DNA of 47,499 bases, from NCBI RefSeq assembly GCF_008905045.1, contig NZ_VWMY01000045.1:51832-99330 (forward strand), in the 5' to 3' direction. Shown here piece by piece: positions 33,261 to 40,995 of this stretch; positions within the stretch are counted from its first letter, which is position 1, and the number at the start of each line of letters is the position of its first letter. A program made the position numbers and the translations under genes. The notes beneath the pieces are model-generated. The model searched no databases and was not told the origin of the DNA. It saw nothing but the letters and a program-made list of their open reading frames with translations. The stretch is from Streptomyces albicerus. Lineage in GTDB: Bacteria > Actinomycetota > Actinomycetes > Streptomycetales > Streptomycetaceae.

Positions 33261-34235
33261 GTGACATTGGCGACCGCGAGGAAGCGGTCAACGAAGCGGT
33301 CAATGAAGCGATCGACGAAACGGTCGACGAAGCGTGCGCCGGGAGTCGGCGGGGCCGGCGGGCGGCCCGTGGATCACGGCGCGTGGTTTCTGGTGCTGCC
33401 CGCGCTGATCCCGATCCTGGTGCTCAGTGTCGGACCGCTCCTCTACGGGATCGCGCTGGCGTTCACCGACTCCCAGTCGGGCCGGACCGAGCCCACGCAG
33501 TGGATCGGGACCCTCAACTTCCAGGATCTGCTGCACGACACGCTGTTCTGGGACTCGTTCCGGATCGGTCTGCTGTGGGCGGTCGGCGTGACCGTCCCGC
33601 AGTTCCTCCTCGCACTCGGCCTCGCCCTGCTGCTCAACGAGAACCTTCGCTTCCGCCCGCTGGCGCGGGCGCTCGCGATCATCCCGTGGGCGATGCCCGA
33701 GGTCGTGGTCGGCATCATGTGGCGGCTCGTCTACAACCCGGACGCGGGCATCCTCAACGAGACGATCCGCGACCTCGGCCTGGGCGAAGGTCGCAACTGG
33801 CTGAGTAGCCTGGCCACCGCGCTGCCCGCGGTGATCGTCGTCGGGGTCTGGGCCGGCATGCCCCAGACGACGGTCGCCCTCCTCGCCGGCCTGCAGAACA
33901 CCCCGCGCGAACTGCACGAGGCGGCCGCGATGGACGGCGCGGGCGCCTGGCGGCGCTTCCGCACGGTGACCTGGCCCGCCCTCAAGCCGGTCGCGCTCGC
34001 CATCACCGCGCTGAATTTTATTTGGAACTTCAATTCATTCGCCTTGGTGTACGTGCTGACCAACGGCGGTCCGGGCGGCCGCACCCGGCTGCCGATGCTG
34101 TTCGCGTACGAAGAGGCCTTCCGCTACGGGCAGTTCGGCTACGCGGCGGCGATGGGGTGTGTGATGGTCGCAGTCATCTCGGTGATCCTCGCCTGCTACC
34201 TCGTGGGCCGGCTGAAGGCGGGTGAGGACGCGTGA
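33261..34235 (+). CDS. Carbohydrate ABC transporter permease (MalF type)
   Basis: This 324-residue protein has six main membrane segments and the EAA loop AAAMDGAGAWRRFRTVTWP that docks the ATPase. The first 25 residues are a basic repeat (KRSTKRSMKRSTKRSTKR) encoded by 12-bp direct repeats. GTG 33261 has AAGGAG 7-8 nt upstream. The next gene overlaps by four bases (GTGA). A short patch around 34014-34040 uses AT-ending codons (AAT TTT ATT, TCA TTC) that are rare elsewhere here. No ATPase gene is present; a shared MsiK-type ATPase would be needed. Confidence 0.92.
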   Translation: MTLATARKRSTKRSMKRSTKRSTKRAPGVGGAGGRPVDHGAWFLVLPALIPILVLSVGPLLYGIALAFTDSQSGRTEPTQWIGTLNFQDLLHDTLFWDSFRIGLLWAVGVTVPQFLLALGLALLLNENLRFRPLARALAIIPWAMPEVVVGIMWRLVYNPDAGILNETIRDLGLGEGRNWLSSLATALPAVIVVGVWAGMPQTTVALLAGLQNTPRELHEAAAMDGAGAWRRFRTVTWPALKPVALAITALNFIWNFNSFALVYVLTNGGPGGRTRLPMLFAYEEAFRYGQFGYAAAMGCVMVAVISVILACYLVGRLKAGEDA

Positions 34236-35065
34236 AGACCGGCAAAGGGGCCCGCGCGGGCCAGTACCTCGCCCTCCTCGCATATCTCGTATTCCTCGCC
34301 TTCCCCTTCCTCTGGCTGCTCTCCACCGCCTTCAAACCGCCGCGCGAGCTGGGCAGTCTGCACCCGACCTGGATCCCCGAGGACCCGACGCTCGCCAACT
34401 TCCGGCAGGCCTTCGACGAACAGCCGCTGCTGGACGCCGCGTTCAACTCCCTGATCGCGGCGCTCGGCGCGGCGGTGATCGCCGTACTGATCGCGACCCC
34501 GATGGCATTCGTCATGGCCCGGCACCGCACACGGCTCGCGAAGGCGGCGACCGGCTGGGTCGTGGTCAGCCAGGCGTTCCCGTTCGTGCTGGTGATCATC
34601 CCGCTGTTCCTGGTTCTGAAGAACCTGCGGCTGATCAACTCCGTACCGGGGCTGATCATGGTGTACGTGGTGTGGGCGCTGCCGTTCGCGCTGTGGATGC
34701 TCGTGGGGTACGTACGGGCCGTGCCGACCGAGTTGGAGGAGGCCGCGGCGGTCGACGGGGCGGGCAGGGTGCGGACGCTCGTCTCGATCACCGCCCCGCT
34801 CCTCGCACCCGGCATCGTGGCCACCGGGCTGTTCGCGTTCATCAGCGCGTGGAACGAGTTCTTCTTCGCCCTGGTGCTGCTCAAGACCCCGGAGAAACAG
34901 ACCCTTCCGGTCGTCCTCACGCACTTCCTCGGCGCGGAGGGCGTGGCGGACCTCGGACCCCTCGCCGCGGCCGCGTTTCTGGCGACCCTGCCGTCGCTGG
35001 TCGTCTTCGCGATCATCCAGAAACGGATCACGGGCGGCATGCTCGCCGGGGCGGTGAAGAGCTGA
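34232..35065 (+). CDS. Carbohydrate ABC transporter permease (MalG type)
   Basis: The 277-residue second permease has six transmembrane segments and the EAA loop EEAAAVDGAGRVRTLVSITAP. The N-terminus YLALLAYLVFLAFPFLWLLS, followed by STAFKPPREL, is typical of MalG-type subunits. Its GTG overlaps the stop of the first permease, and its stop overlaps the ATG of the binding protein (TGATG), so the three are translationally coupled. Confidence 0.93.
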   Translation: MKTGKGARAGQYLALLAYLVFLAFPFLWLLSTAFKPPRELGSLHPTWIPEDPTLANFRQAFDEQPLLDAAFNSLIAALGAAVIAVLIATPMAFVMARHRTRLAKAATGWVVVSQAFPFVLVIIPLFLVLKNLRLINSVPGLIMVYVVWALPFALWMLVGYVRAVPTELEEAAAVDGAGRVRTLVSITAPLLAPGIVATGLFAFISAWNEFFFALVLLKTPEKQTLPVVLTHFLGAEGVADLGPLAAAAFLATLPSLVVFAIIQKRITGGMLAGAVKS

Positions 35066-36363
35066 TGCCGATGCGTACGAGATGGATCGTCGCGCTGGTC
35101 GTCGGGCTGCTGCTCACCGGCTGCGTGGGCTGCTCCGGCGACGACAGCGCCTCGGAGGACGGCCGCATCACCCTCCGCTTCCAGTCCCTCGCCTGGCAGC
35201 AGGAGTCCGTCGACGCCAACAAGGAGCTGGTGAAGGAGTGGAACGCCACACACCCCGGAGTCAAGGTCGAGTACGTACAGGGGAGTTGGGACAGCGTCCA
35301 CGACCAGCTGCTCACCTCCTTCGAGGGCGGTGAGGCGCCGGACATCATCCATGACGCCTCGGACGACCTCGCGGACTTCGCGTACGGCGGGTATCTCGCG
35401 GATCTGCGCGACCTTCTGCCCGAGCGGCTCAAGTCCGATATTCCGCAGCGGAGTTGGGAGACAGCGACCTTCGGGGACGGGATCTACGGAGTGCCGTTCC
35501 TCCAGGAGCCGCGTGTCCTGATCGCCAACGCCACATGGCTGAAGGAGTCCGGCGTACGCGTGCCGACGCCCGAAAAGCCGTGGAGCTGGGGCGAGTTCAG
35601 GCAGATCACCGATGAACTGAGCGACGGGAACGGCAAGTACGGCGTGGCCTGGCCGCTCAAGGAACCCGTCTCGGCCACGCTCAACCTGTCGCTCTCCACC
35701 GGCGGGCAGCTGTTCCACCGGGACGCCAACGGCAAGGTCCGGATCCGCTTCGGCGAGGCCGATGAGGTGGTCCCGCGCACCATCCACGACCAGGTCAACT
35801 CCGATGGGAGTGCGTCGAGTTCGACGCTCGGCAGCGGCGGCTCCGACACGCTGCCCGGGTTCTTCGGTGGCAAGTACGCGATGGTCCCGCTCGGCTTCTC
35901 GTACCGGCAGCAGATCGTGCAGCAGGCGCCCAAGGGGTTCGACTGGCAGGTGCTGCCCGCGCCGGCCGGTGCCGACGGGCTCACTCAGGGCGTCAGTCCG
36001 CAGACGCTGTCCGTCGCGGAGGACAGCCCTCACCAGAAGGAGGCCGTCGCGTTCATCGACTTCATGCTCCAGCCGCGGAACATGGTGCGGCTCGCGCTCG
36101 GCGACTGGATGCTGCCGACCGGCACCCAGGCCCTCCGGGATCCGGCGCTGCACACCGAGGAGAACGGGTGGGCGACGGGCACCGCGCTCGCCGCGCATCT
36201 GCGGTCGGCGCCCGCCCAGTCCGTACGCGGCTATCCGGAGTGGAAGGACAAGGTCGCGACCCCAGCGCTCCAGGAGTACTACAGCGGGGCCATCGGGCTG
36301 GGGGAGTTGCGCGAGCGGTTGGTGGAGGACGGGAACCTGGTGCTGGCCCGCTATCAGCGTTGA
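35065..36363 (+). CDS. Sugar-binding lipoprotein of the ABC importer
   Basis: The 432-residue family 1 solute-binding protein has a lipoprotein signal (LLLTGCVGCSGDD; the lipobox cysteine is in LTGC) and the binding fold: LRFQSLAWQQESV, WNATHPGVKVEYVQGSW, APDIIHDASDDLADF, GVPFLQEPRVLIANATWLKE and FFGGKYAMVPLGFS. Here it is the last gene of the unit, whereas in many sugar operons it comes first. The sugar is not evident and no LacI or ROK regulator is adjacent. Confidence 0.92.
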   Translation: MPMRTRWIVALVVGLLLTGCVGCSGDDSASEDGRITLRFQSLAWQQESVDANKELVKEWNATHPGVKVEYVQGSWDSVHDQLLTSFEGGEAPDIIHDASDDLADFAYGGYLADLRDLLPERLKSDIPQRSWETATFGDGIYGVPFLQEPRVLIANATWLKESGVRVPTPEKPWSWGEFRQITDELSDGNGKYGVAWPLKEPVSATLNLSLSTGGQLFHRDANGKVRIRFGEADEVVPRTIHDQVNSDGSASSSTLGSGGSDTLPGFFGGKYAMVPLGFSYRQQIVQQAPKGFDWQVLPAPAGADGLTQGVSPQTLSVAEDSPHQKEAVAFIDFMLQPRNMVRLALGDWMLPTGTQALRDPALHTEENGWATGTALAAHLRSAPAQSVRGYPEWKDKVATPALQEYYSGAIGLGELRERLVEDGNLVLARYQR

Positions 36364-36413
36364 GCGCCGTCATGGGGCGTCACGGGGATCGCGACCGCGC
36401 CGCGGGGCGCGAG

Positions 36414-36451
36414 AAAACCGGTTGTCCGTCCCCTCCGGGCCCGCCTAGCGT
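36414..36451 (+). promoter_or_regulatory. Predicted WhiB7/WblC-type promoter of the erm unit
   Basis: AAAA (36414-36417), four bases, -35 TTGTCC (36422-36427), exactly 18 nt, and -10 TAGCGT (36446-36451). The AT-rich box just before the -35 is the hallmark of WhiB7/WblC-dependent promoters as I know them. Transcription should begin at about 36457-36459, at the GTG of the leader ORF. The mgt promoter at 38401-38438 has the same build. Confidence 0.65.
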
Positions 36452-36458
36452 GCTGCTC

Positions 36459-36569
36459 GTGGGTATCAACGCGATTTTCTTCTCCGGTCACGGCCGGGGC
36501 TGCACGTACTCCATCCGGATGCGTCGCGCCCCCGGTGCCCTGACCGGCCCGGGGGACCACGTCCGCTGA
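36459..36569 (+). CDS. Candidate erm leader peptide
   Basis: This 36-codon ORF begins GTG at the predicted transcription start (leaderless) and ends 145 bp before the erm start. Its first residues MGINAIFF align with the ErmC leader MGIFSIFV: M1, G2, I3, I6 and F7 match at the same positions, and I6-F7 is the core of the IFVI stalling motif. By the known mechanism, a macrolide-bound ribosome would stall there and refold the downstream RNA. The rest (SGHGRGCTYSIRMRRAPG...) resembles nothing I know. It overlaps the first RNA stems. I infer a regulatory role; the peptide itself need not be functional. Confidence 0.55.
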   Translation: MGINAIFFSGHGRGCTYSIRMRRAPGALTGPGDHVR

Positions 36570-36632
36570 CGGCTCTGCCGCCGGGCACCCCTTTTCGTAC
36601 GCCTTGAAGCAGGCACGCATCTGACGCGTGCC
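36529..36632 (+). promoter_or_regulatory. Mutually exclusive RNA stems in the erm leader (attenuator-like)
   Basis: Stem A pairs CCCCCGG (36529-36535) with CCGGGGG (36549-36555). Stem B pairs GGTGCCC (36534-36540) with GGGCACC (36583-36589) and is followed by CCCTTTT. A and B share 36534-36535 and B spans A's 3' arm, so they compete. Stem C pairs GGCACGC (36612-36618) with GCGTGCC (36626-36632). The leader stop codon (36567-36569) lies in the loop of B, so leader translation would disrupt A and B. Confidence 0.5.
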
Positions 36633-36642
36633 CGCCCTGCGC

Positions 36643-36706
36643 GTCCTTCTCCTGTCTCCGGTCGGGGCCTTCGTCTGCCCGTATGCCCCGCACGGAAGAC
36701 AAGGAC
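36643..36706 (+). promoter_or_regulatory. Hairpin sequestering the erm Shine-Dalgarno
   Basis: GTCCTT (36643-36648) is the exact complement of AAGGAC (36701-36706), the ribosome-binding site 8 nt before the erm ATG. Flanking GCG/CGC extend the pairing with one bulge. Such masking of the SD is what erm translational attenuators use. Confidence 0.45.
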
Positions 36707-36714
36707 CGCAGGCC

Positions 36715-37497
36715 ATGGCCCGCCCCACCGCAGTTTCGCGCGCGCTCTCGCAGAACTTCCTCGCCGACCGCGCCACCGCCGACCGTCTCGCCCGGCTCGC
36801 CGTACCGCATCCGCATCACCGGCCCCTGCTGCTCGAAGTGGGCGCGGGCAAGGGTGCGTTGACCGATGTGCTCGCGCCCCGGTGCGGGGAGCTGCTCGCC
36901 TACGAGATCGACCCGCGGCTCGTACCCGCGCTGCGCGCCCGCTTCTCCGCGACCCCCCAAGTACGGGTGATCGGCGGCGACTTCCTCGCCGCGCGGTCGC
37001 CGCGTACACCCTTCTCCGTCGCCGGAAACGTGCCGTTCTCCCGCACCTCGGCCGTCGTCGACTGGTGTCTGCGCGCGCCCGCACTCACCGACGCCACCCT
37101 CCTCACCCAGCTCGAATACGCCCGCAAACGCACGGGAAACTACGGGAGTTGGACCCTGCTGACGATCCGCAGCTGGCCGCGCTTCGAGTGGCGGTTCCTC
37201 GGGCGGGTCGCCAGGACCCGGTTCCGGCCCGTGCCCCGGGTCGACGCCGGGATCGTACGCATCGAGCGGCGCGGCACACCGCTGCTCGACCCGCCCGCGT
37301 ACGACGCCTGGCGGCACCTGGTCGAGCTGGGCTTCTCCGGCGTCGGGGGTTCGCTGCACGCCTCATTGCGCCGGGCCCACCCGAGGCGCCGGGTCGACTC
37401 GGCGTTCCGCTCCGCGCGCCTCGACCCCCGTGCGCTGGTCGGCGAGGTGTCGCCCGAGCAGTGGATGGGGCTCCACCAGGTGCTGGAGCCACGTTGA
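36715..37497 (+). CDS. Erm/Lrm-type 23S rRNA (adenine-N6) methyltransferase
   Basis: The enzyme methylates A2058 of 23S rRNA, giving resistance to macrolides, lincosamides and streptogramin B. The 260 residues contain SRALSQNFLADRATADRLAR (motif X), LLLEVGAGKGALTDVLA (SAM motif I), AYEIDPRL (II), IGGDFL (III) and SVAGNVPFSRTSAVVDW (IV, catalytic NVPF). I chose the ATG at 36715 with AAGGA upstream; an in-frame GTG at 36628 would add 29 unrelated residues. The neighbourhood (macrolide glycosyltransferase 1 kb downstream) recalls the lrm-mgt pair of S. lividans. In the absence of biosynthetic genes it is an intrinsic resistance gene. Regulation appears to combine the promoter at 36414 with leader attenuation. 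Confidence 0.92.
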   Translation: MARPTAVSRALSQNFLADRATADRLARLAVPHPHHRPLLLEVGAGKGALTDVLAPRCGELLAYEIDPRLVPALRARFSATPQVRVIGGDFLAARSPRTPFSVAGNVPFSRTSAVVDWCLRAPALTDATLLTQLEYARKRTGNYGSWTLLTIRSWPRFEWRFLGRVARTRFRPVPRVDAGIVRIERRGTPLLDPPAYDAWRHLVELGFSGVGGSLHASLRRAHPRRRVDSAFRSARLDPRALVGEVSPEQWMGLHQVLEPR

Positions 37498-37508
37498 GCA
37501 CACGTCCG

Positions 37509-38297
37509 TCAGTCGAGCCCGGGATGCGGTGCCGAGAGGACGCTCGGCCGGTTGACGAACCCGGCCTCGGGTCCGAAGTGCGACTCCAGCCCGTCCGCCA
37601 GGTCCTTCAGCGCGCCGGCGCAGTCACCGTTGAACGACGAGCCGTGCATCACCGCGAGCGTCGTCGGCTGCAGATCGGCGAGCGAGCGCAGCGCCGTCGT
37701 GACGGCGGTCAGGCAGGAGATCTGCCGGAACATCCCCTCGGCCTCCAACGACAGTTCGACGAGGTTGTCGCCGGTGACGGCGGGACCGTTGCCGAGATGC
37801 GTGAACAGGTCGCCGCAGAACAGGGTGCGGGTGTGCTCCTCGAAGAGCAGCCGAGCCTCCCAATTGTGCGGTACGTGCGGGGTGTTGATGTTGCGGACGA
37901 TCCGGCGGACCTGGCTGCCGCCGAGGTCGAGGGTCTCCCCGTCGTCCATCGGGCGAGGCTCCCGGGACGCGAGGTCATTGAGCGTGACCAGACAGCCCAG
38001 GGTGTTGTGGGCGACCTCGGCGTGCGGGGCGGCGGCCAGGAACTCGTTCATCGCGCCGCACTCGTCGGCCTCGACATGACCGAAGGTCACCCAGCGCAGC
38101 CGCTCCACCGGCACCACGCGCGTGATCGCCTCGGAAACGGCCGGGAAGACCGCGCGCATCCCGGTGTGGAAGATCAGGGGTTCCTCCGCCGCGATCAGGA
38201 ACTGGTTGAAGGTGAAGCCCGCCGGCGGGGCTACCTCGGGCATATGGGTCGAGATCCGGTAAATGCCTTCGGCGATCTCGTCGATACGCGTCTCCAC
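37509..38297 (-). CDS. MBL-fold protein of the flavodiiron (ODP) type
   Basis: The 262-residue protein resembles the oxygen-binding metallo-beta-lactamase domain of flavodiiron proteins, here without flavodoxin: GIYRISTHMPE, FNQFLIAAEEPLIFHTGM, TFGHVEADECGAMNEFL, LFCGDLFTHLGNGP and LAVMHGSSFNGD. The ligand motif normally HxExDHxG is HVEADECG, so Glu replaces the second His; metal binding or oxygen reduction may differ. It converges on erm with 11 bp between the stops and its start is 147 bp from the divergent mgt. The GTG at 38295-38297 is my choice by homology length; no strong SD is visible. Confidence 0.78.
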   Translation of the reverse strand: METRIDEIAEGIYRISTHMPEVAPPAGFTFNQFLIAAEEPLIFHTGMRAVFPAVSEAITRVVPVERLRWVTFGHVEADECGAMNEFLAAAPHAEVAHNTLGCLVTLNDLASREPRPMDDGETLDLGGSQVRRIVRNINTPHVPHNWEARLLFEEHTRTLFCGDLFTHLGNGPAVTGDNLVELSLEAEGMFRQISCLTAVTTALRSLADLQPTTLAVMHGSSFNGDCAGALKDLADGLESHFGPEAGFVNRPSVLSAPHPGLD

Positions 38298-38400
38298 GGT
38301 GAACCGTCCCTTCGTGACGGCGGTGGGTCCCGTATGTCGGCCCTGTCTTCCGTGGTACCTGATCGGGCCCCACTCCGCTACCGCACACAGCGTCACCCCG

Positions 38401-38438
38401 AAAACGGATTGCACGAGACGTCTCGTCTCGTTTAGGGT
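38401..38438 (+). promoter_or_regulatory. Predicted WhiB7/WblC-type promoter of mgt with overlapping palindrome
   Basis: AAAA (38401-38404), four bases, -35 TTGCAC (38409-38414), 18 nt, and -10 TAGGGT (38433-38438). The mgt ATG at 38445 is at about +1, so the mRNA would be leaderless. A perfect 14-bp palindrome ACGAGACGTCTCGT (38413-38426) covers the end of the -35 and half of the spacer and would suit a TetR-type repressor. Confidence 0.65.
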
Positions 38439-38444
38439 CGACGC

Positions 38445-39689
38445 ATGACCACACCAAGCCCCGCTCACATCGCCATGTTCTCCATCGCCGCCCACGGGCA
38501 TGTGAACCCGAGCATCGAGGTGATCCGGGAGCTTGTCGCCCGTGGCCACCGGGTCACGTACGCGATTCCGCCGGCCTTCGCGGAGAAGGTGGCTGAGACG
38601 GGTGCCGAGCCGAAGCTCTGGAACTCCACCCTGCCGTCCCCGGACGATGACCCGGAGGCGTGGGGGACCACGCTCCTGGACAACGTGGAACCCTTCCTGG
38701 ACGACGCGATCCAGGCGCTGCCGCAGCTCATCGAAGCGTATGAGGGCGACGAGCCGGACCTCGTGCTGCACGACATCACCTCGTACCCGGCCCGCGTCCT
38801 CGCGCACCGCTGGGGCGTCCCGGCCGTCTCGCTCTCTCCGAACCTCGTCGCCTGGGACGGTTACGAGGAGGAGGTCGCCGAGCCCATGTGGGCGGAGCCG
38901 AAGAAGACCGAGCGGGGCCAGGCGTACTACGCGCGCTTCCACGCCTGGCTCGAGGAGAACGGGATCACGCAGCACCCCGACCCGTTCATGGGCCGCCCCG
39001 CCCGCTCTCTCGTCCTGATCCCGAAGGTCCTTCAGCCGAATGCCGAGCGGGTCGACGAGTCGGTGTACACCTTCGTCGGCGCCTGCCAGGGTGACCGCGC
39101 GGCCCAAGGGGAGTGGCGGCGGCCCGCCGACGCCGAGCGTGTCGTCCTCGTGTCCCTGGGTTCTGCCTTCACCAGACAGCCGGGCTTCTATCGCGATTGC
39201 GTGAAGGCCTTCGGCGATCTGCCGGGCTGGCACCTGGTGCTCCAGATCGGCAAGCACGTCGACCCGGCCGAGCTCGGCGAGGTCCCGGGGAACGTGGAAG
39301 TCCACGACTGGGTACCGCAGCTGGCGATCCTCAAGCAGGCCGACGCCTTCATCACGCACGCGGGCGCCGGTGGCAGCCAGGAAGGGCTGGCGACCGCCAC
39401 ACCGATGGTCTGCGTGCCCCAGGCCGTCGACCAGTTCGGCAACGCGGACATGCTTCAGGCGCTGGGAGTCGCCCGCCACGTACCGATGGAGGAGGCGACG
39501 GCCGAGACTCTGCGCGAGGCCGTGCTCGCGCTGGCCGGTGACCCGGAGGTGGCGCGGCGGCTCAAGGAGCTCCAGGCGGAGATGGCGGCCGAGGGCGGCA
39601 CGAAGCGTGCGGCGGATCTGATCGAAGCGGAAATCCGAAAGGGGCGCGACCGAGGTGTCGCTGAGCCCCGAAAGGGCGTGATCGGGTGA
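38445..39689 (+). CDS. mgt: Macrolide glycosyltransferase (Mgt/OleD type)
   Basis: This 414-residue GT-B, family 1 enzyme inactivates macrolides by adding a sugar from a UDP-sugar to the desosamine 2'-hydroxyl. The N-terminus HIAMFSIAAHGHVNPSIEVI carries the catalytic His, DLVLHDITSYPARVLAHRWG the paired Asp, and the donor-site motif HAGAGGSQEGLATATPM followed by VDQFGNADML is that of Mgt/OleD/OleI. Sequence and length are very close to what I remember of OleD and S. lividans Mgt. The ATG sits at the predicted transcription start, so no SD is expected. It complements Erm: one protects the ribosome, the other modifies the drug. Confidence 0.94.
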   Translation: MTTPSPAHIAMFSIAAHGHVNPSIEVIRELVARGHRVTYAIPPAFAEKVAETGAEPKLWNSTLPSPDDDPEAWGTTLLDNVEPFLDDAIQALPQLIEAYEGDEPDLVLHDITSYPARVLAHRWGVPAVSLSPNLVAWDGYEEEVAEPMWAEPKKTERGQAYYARFHAWLEENGITQHPDPFMGRPARSLVLIPKVLQPNAERVDESVYTFVGACQGDRAAQGEWRRPADAERVVLVSLGSAFTRQPGFYRDCVKAFGDLPGWHLVLQIGKHVDPAELGEVPGNVEVHDWVPQLAILKQADAFITHAGAGGSQEGLATATPMVCVPQAVDQFGNADMLQALGVARHVPMEEATAETLREAVLALAGDPEVARRLKELQAEMAAEGGTKRAADLIEAEIRKGRDRGVAEPRKGVIG

Positions 39690-39776
39690 CCGTCAGCGAA
39701 CTCGGAATTCCCCCGGGTCACGGTTGTACGCCAACGGTGAAGCCATGGCGCACTTTGGATAACAGGACGGTCATTC

Positions 39777-39846
39777 GGTAACGCTCGGGTAACGCGGGGT
39801 CTGCCCGGTCAAGGCGCGGACTGGGTTACCGAGTACGACCGTTACC
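39777..39846. promoter_or_regulatory. Cluster of GGTAACG half-sites
   Basis: GGTAACG occurs at 39777-39783 and 39788-39794, and the inverted forms GGTTACC at 39824-39830 and CGTTACC at 39840-39846. Four related sites in 70 bp, two in each direction, lie upstream of the promoter at 39875 in an otherwise empty 251-bp gap. They could be an operator array or a hairpin. Confidence 0.45.
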
Positions 39847-39874
39847 CCCAGTCAAAGGTTGCGTGGGTCTCTTC

Positions 39875-39904
39875 TTGTTCCTTGTCTGAACACCTTCCTA
39901 GCGT
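39875..39904 (+). promoter_or_regulatory. Predicted promoter of the CDP-alcohol phosphatidyltransferase gene
   Basis: TTGTTC (39875-39880), 18 nt and TAGCGT (39899-39904) suit the principal sigma factor. The expected 5' leader is about 30 nt with GGGAAG before the ATG. There is no AAAA box, unlike the erm and mgt promoters. Confidence 0.55.
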
Positions 39905-39940
39905 GAGGTGAACTCACTTCGAACTTTGGGAAGTTGACCT

Positions 39941-40978
39941 ATGCGCCGAGACATACCGCCCCTCGCCGAGGTGCGCCGCATCACCCAGAAGAAGCGTGAC
40001 GCGTGGTGGACCGTGCTGCTCGTCGACCCGGTCGCCACGCCGCTGGTGAGGCTGACCGCGATGCGTACGAAGGTCACGCCGAACCAGATCACCTGGGGCG
40101 CGTTCCTGCTCGGGCTGGTCTCGGCGGCGTGCTTCGCACTCGGTGACTGGCGGTGGCTGATCGCCGGTGCGGTCGTCTACCACCTGAGCTTCGTCCTCGA
40201 CTGCATGGACGGGAAAGTGGCCCGGCTCACCGGCCAGGGCTCCGTGTTCGGGGCCTGGCTGGACTTCGTCTTCGACCGTATCCGGGTGGCGGTGTGCGGG
40301 GTCGCGCTGATGGCCGGGCAGTACGACCGCATCGGCGACACGATCTACATCTGGCTGGCCCTCGCCGTCGTCGGCCTCGACACGCTGCGGTACATCAACT
40401 CCCTGGAGATCTTCAAGATCCGCCACTCCATGCGGAAGCAGATCAAGGCGCGTATGCGGGACGCCCGGCGCGCGGAGAACTCCGCCGAACTCGCCTTCAT
40501 GGAAGACCTGTTGCGCAACAACCCCGAGGCGGACATCGAACAGGACCTCCGCAAGGCGACCGCCGCGGACTCCGCAACGGCCTCGAGCACGGCTTCCGCG
40601 GCACCGCCAGAGCAGCCGGTGCACCCATCGGGCACCGAATCCGGCCTCGAAGGCACCGCCGACGACCCCGAGAAGCCCCAGGCCCAAGTGATCGACCTCC
40701 ACCAGGAGTTCCGCCACCGCTTCCCGGTCTATCTCCGCGCACGTTCCTTCCTCCTGCGCCACCGCATCCGTACGCACCTGGTGAGCGGCATCGAATTCCA
40801 GATGGGCGTCTTCATCGTCGGCCCTCTCCTCGACGCGGTCATCGAGGCGACCGTCGTCTCCGGCTCCCTGCTCCTCCTCTTCGAACTCGCCATCATCTAC
40901 AAGCTGCTGCTCTCCACCCGCGACTTCACCCGCACGATCGACTCCTTCGAACGGGACGAGGTGGCCGCGGCGGCCTGA
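39941..40978 (+). CDS. CDP-alcohol phosphatidyltransferase family membrane protein
   Basis: This 345-residue membrane enzyme joins a CDP-activated lipid or alcohol to an acceptor alcohol. The complete signature DxxDGxxARx8GxxxDxxxD is seen in LDCMDGKVARLTG, QGSVFGAWLDFVFDRI. About six hydrophobic segments are present. A cytoplasmic insert (about residues 165-255) rich in Ala, Glu, Ser and Pro makes it longer than the usual 200-260 residues. The start MRRDIPPLAEVRRITQKKRD has GGGAAG upstream. A strong terminator follows. The substrate is unknown; phospholipid or polar-lipid synthesis is likely. Confidence 0.88.
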   Translation: MRRDIPPLAEVRRITQKKRDAWWTVLLVDPVATPLVRLTAMRTKVTPNQITWGAFLLGLVSAACFALGDWRWLIAGAVVYHLSFVLDCMDGKVARLTGQGSVFGAWLDFVFDRIRVAVCGVALMAGQYDRIGDTIYIWLALAVVGLDTLRYINSLEIFKIRHSMRKQIKARMRDARRAENSAELAFMEDLLRNNPEADIEQDLRKATAADSATASSTASAAPPEQPVHPSGTESGLEGTADDPEKPQAQVIDLHQEFRHRFPVYLRARSFLLRHRIRTHLVSGIEFQMGVFIVGPLLDAVIEATVVSGSLLLLFELAIIYKLLLSTRDFTRTIDSFERDEVAAAA

Positions 40979-40995
40979 GGGCGTCGCACACGACA

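Noticed and set aside
33261..36363. Complete ABC importer
   Set aside because: No ATP-binding subunit (Walker A or ABC signature) is encoded in or near the unit, so it is listed as permeases and binding protein only.
36628..36714. In-frame GTG 29 codons upstream of the erm ATG, as the real erm start or a second leader
   Set aside because: The added residues match no Erm N-terminus, the GTG lies in a stem arm, and a good SD precedes the ATG at 36715.
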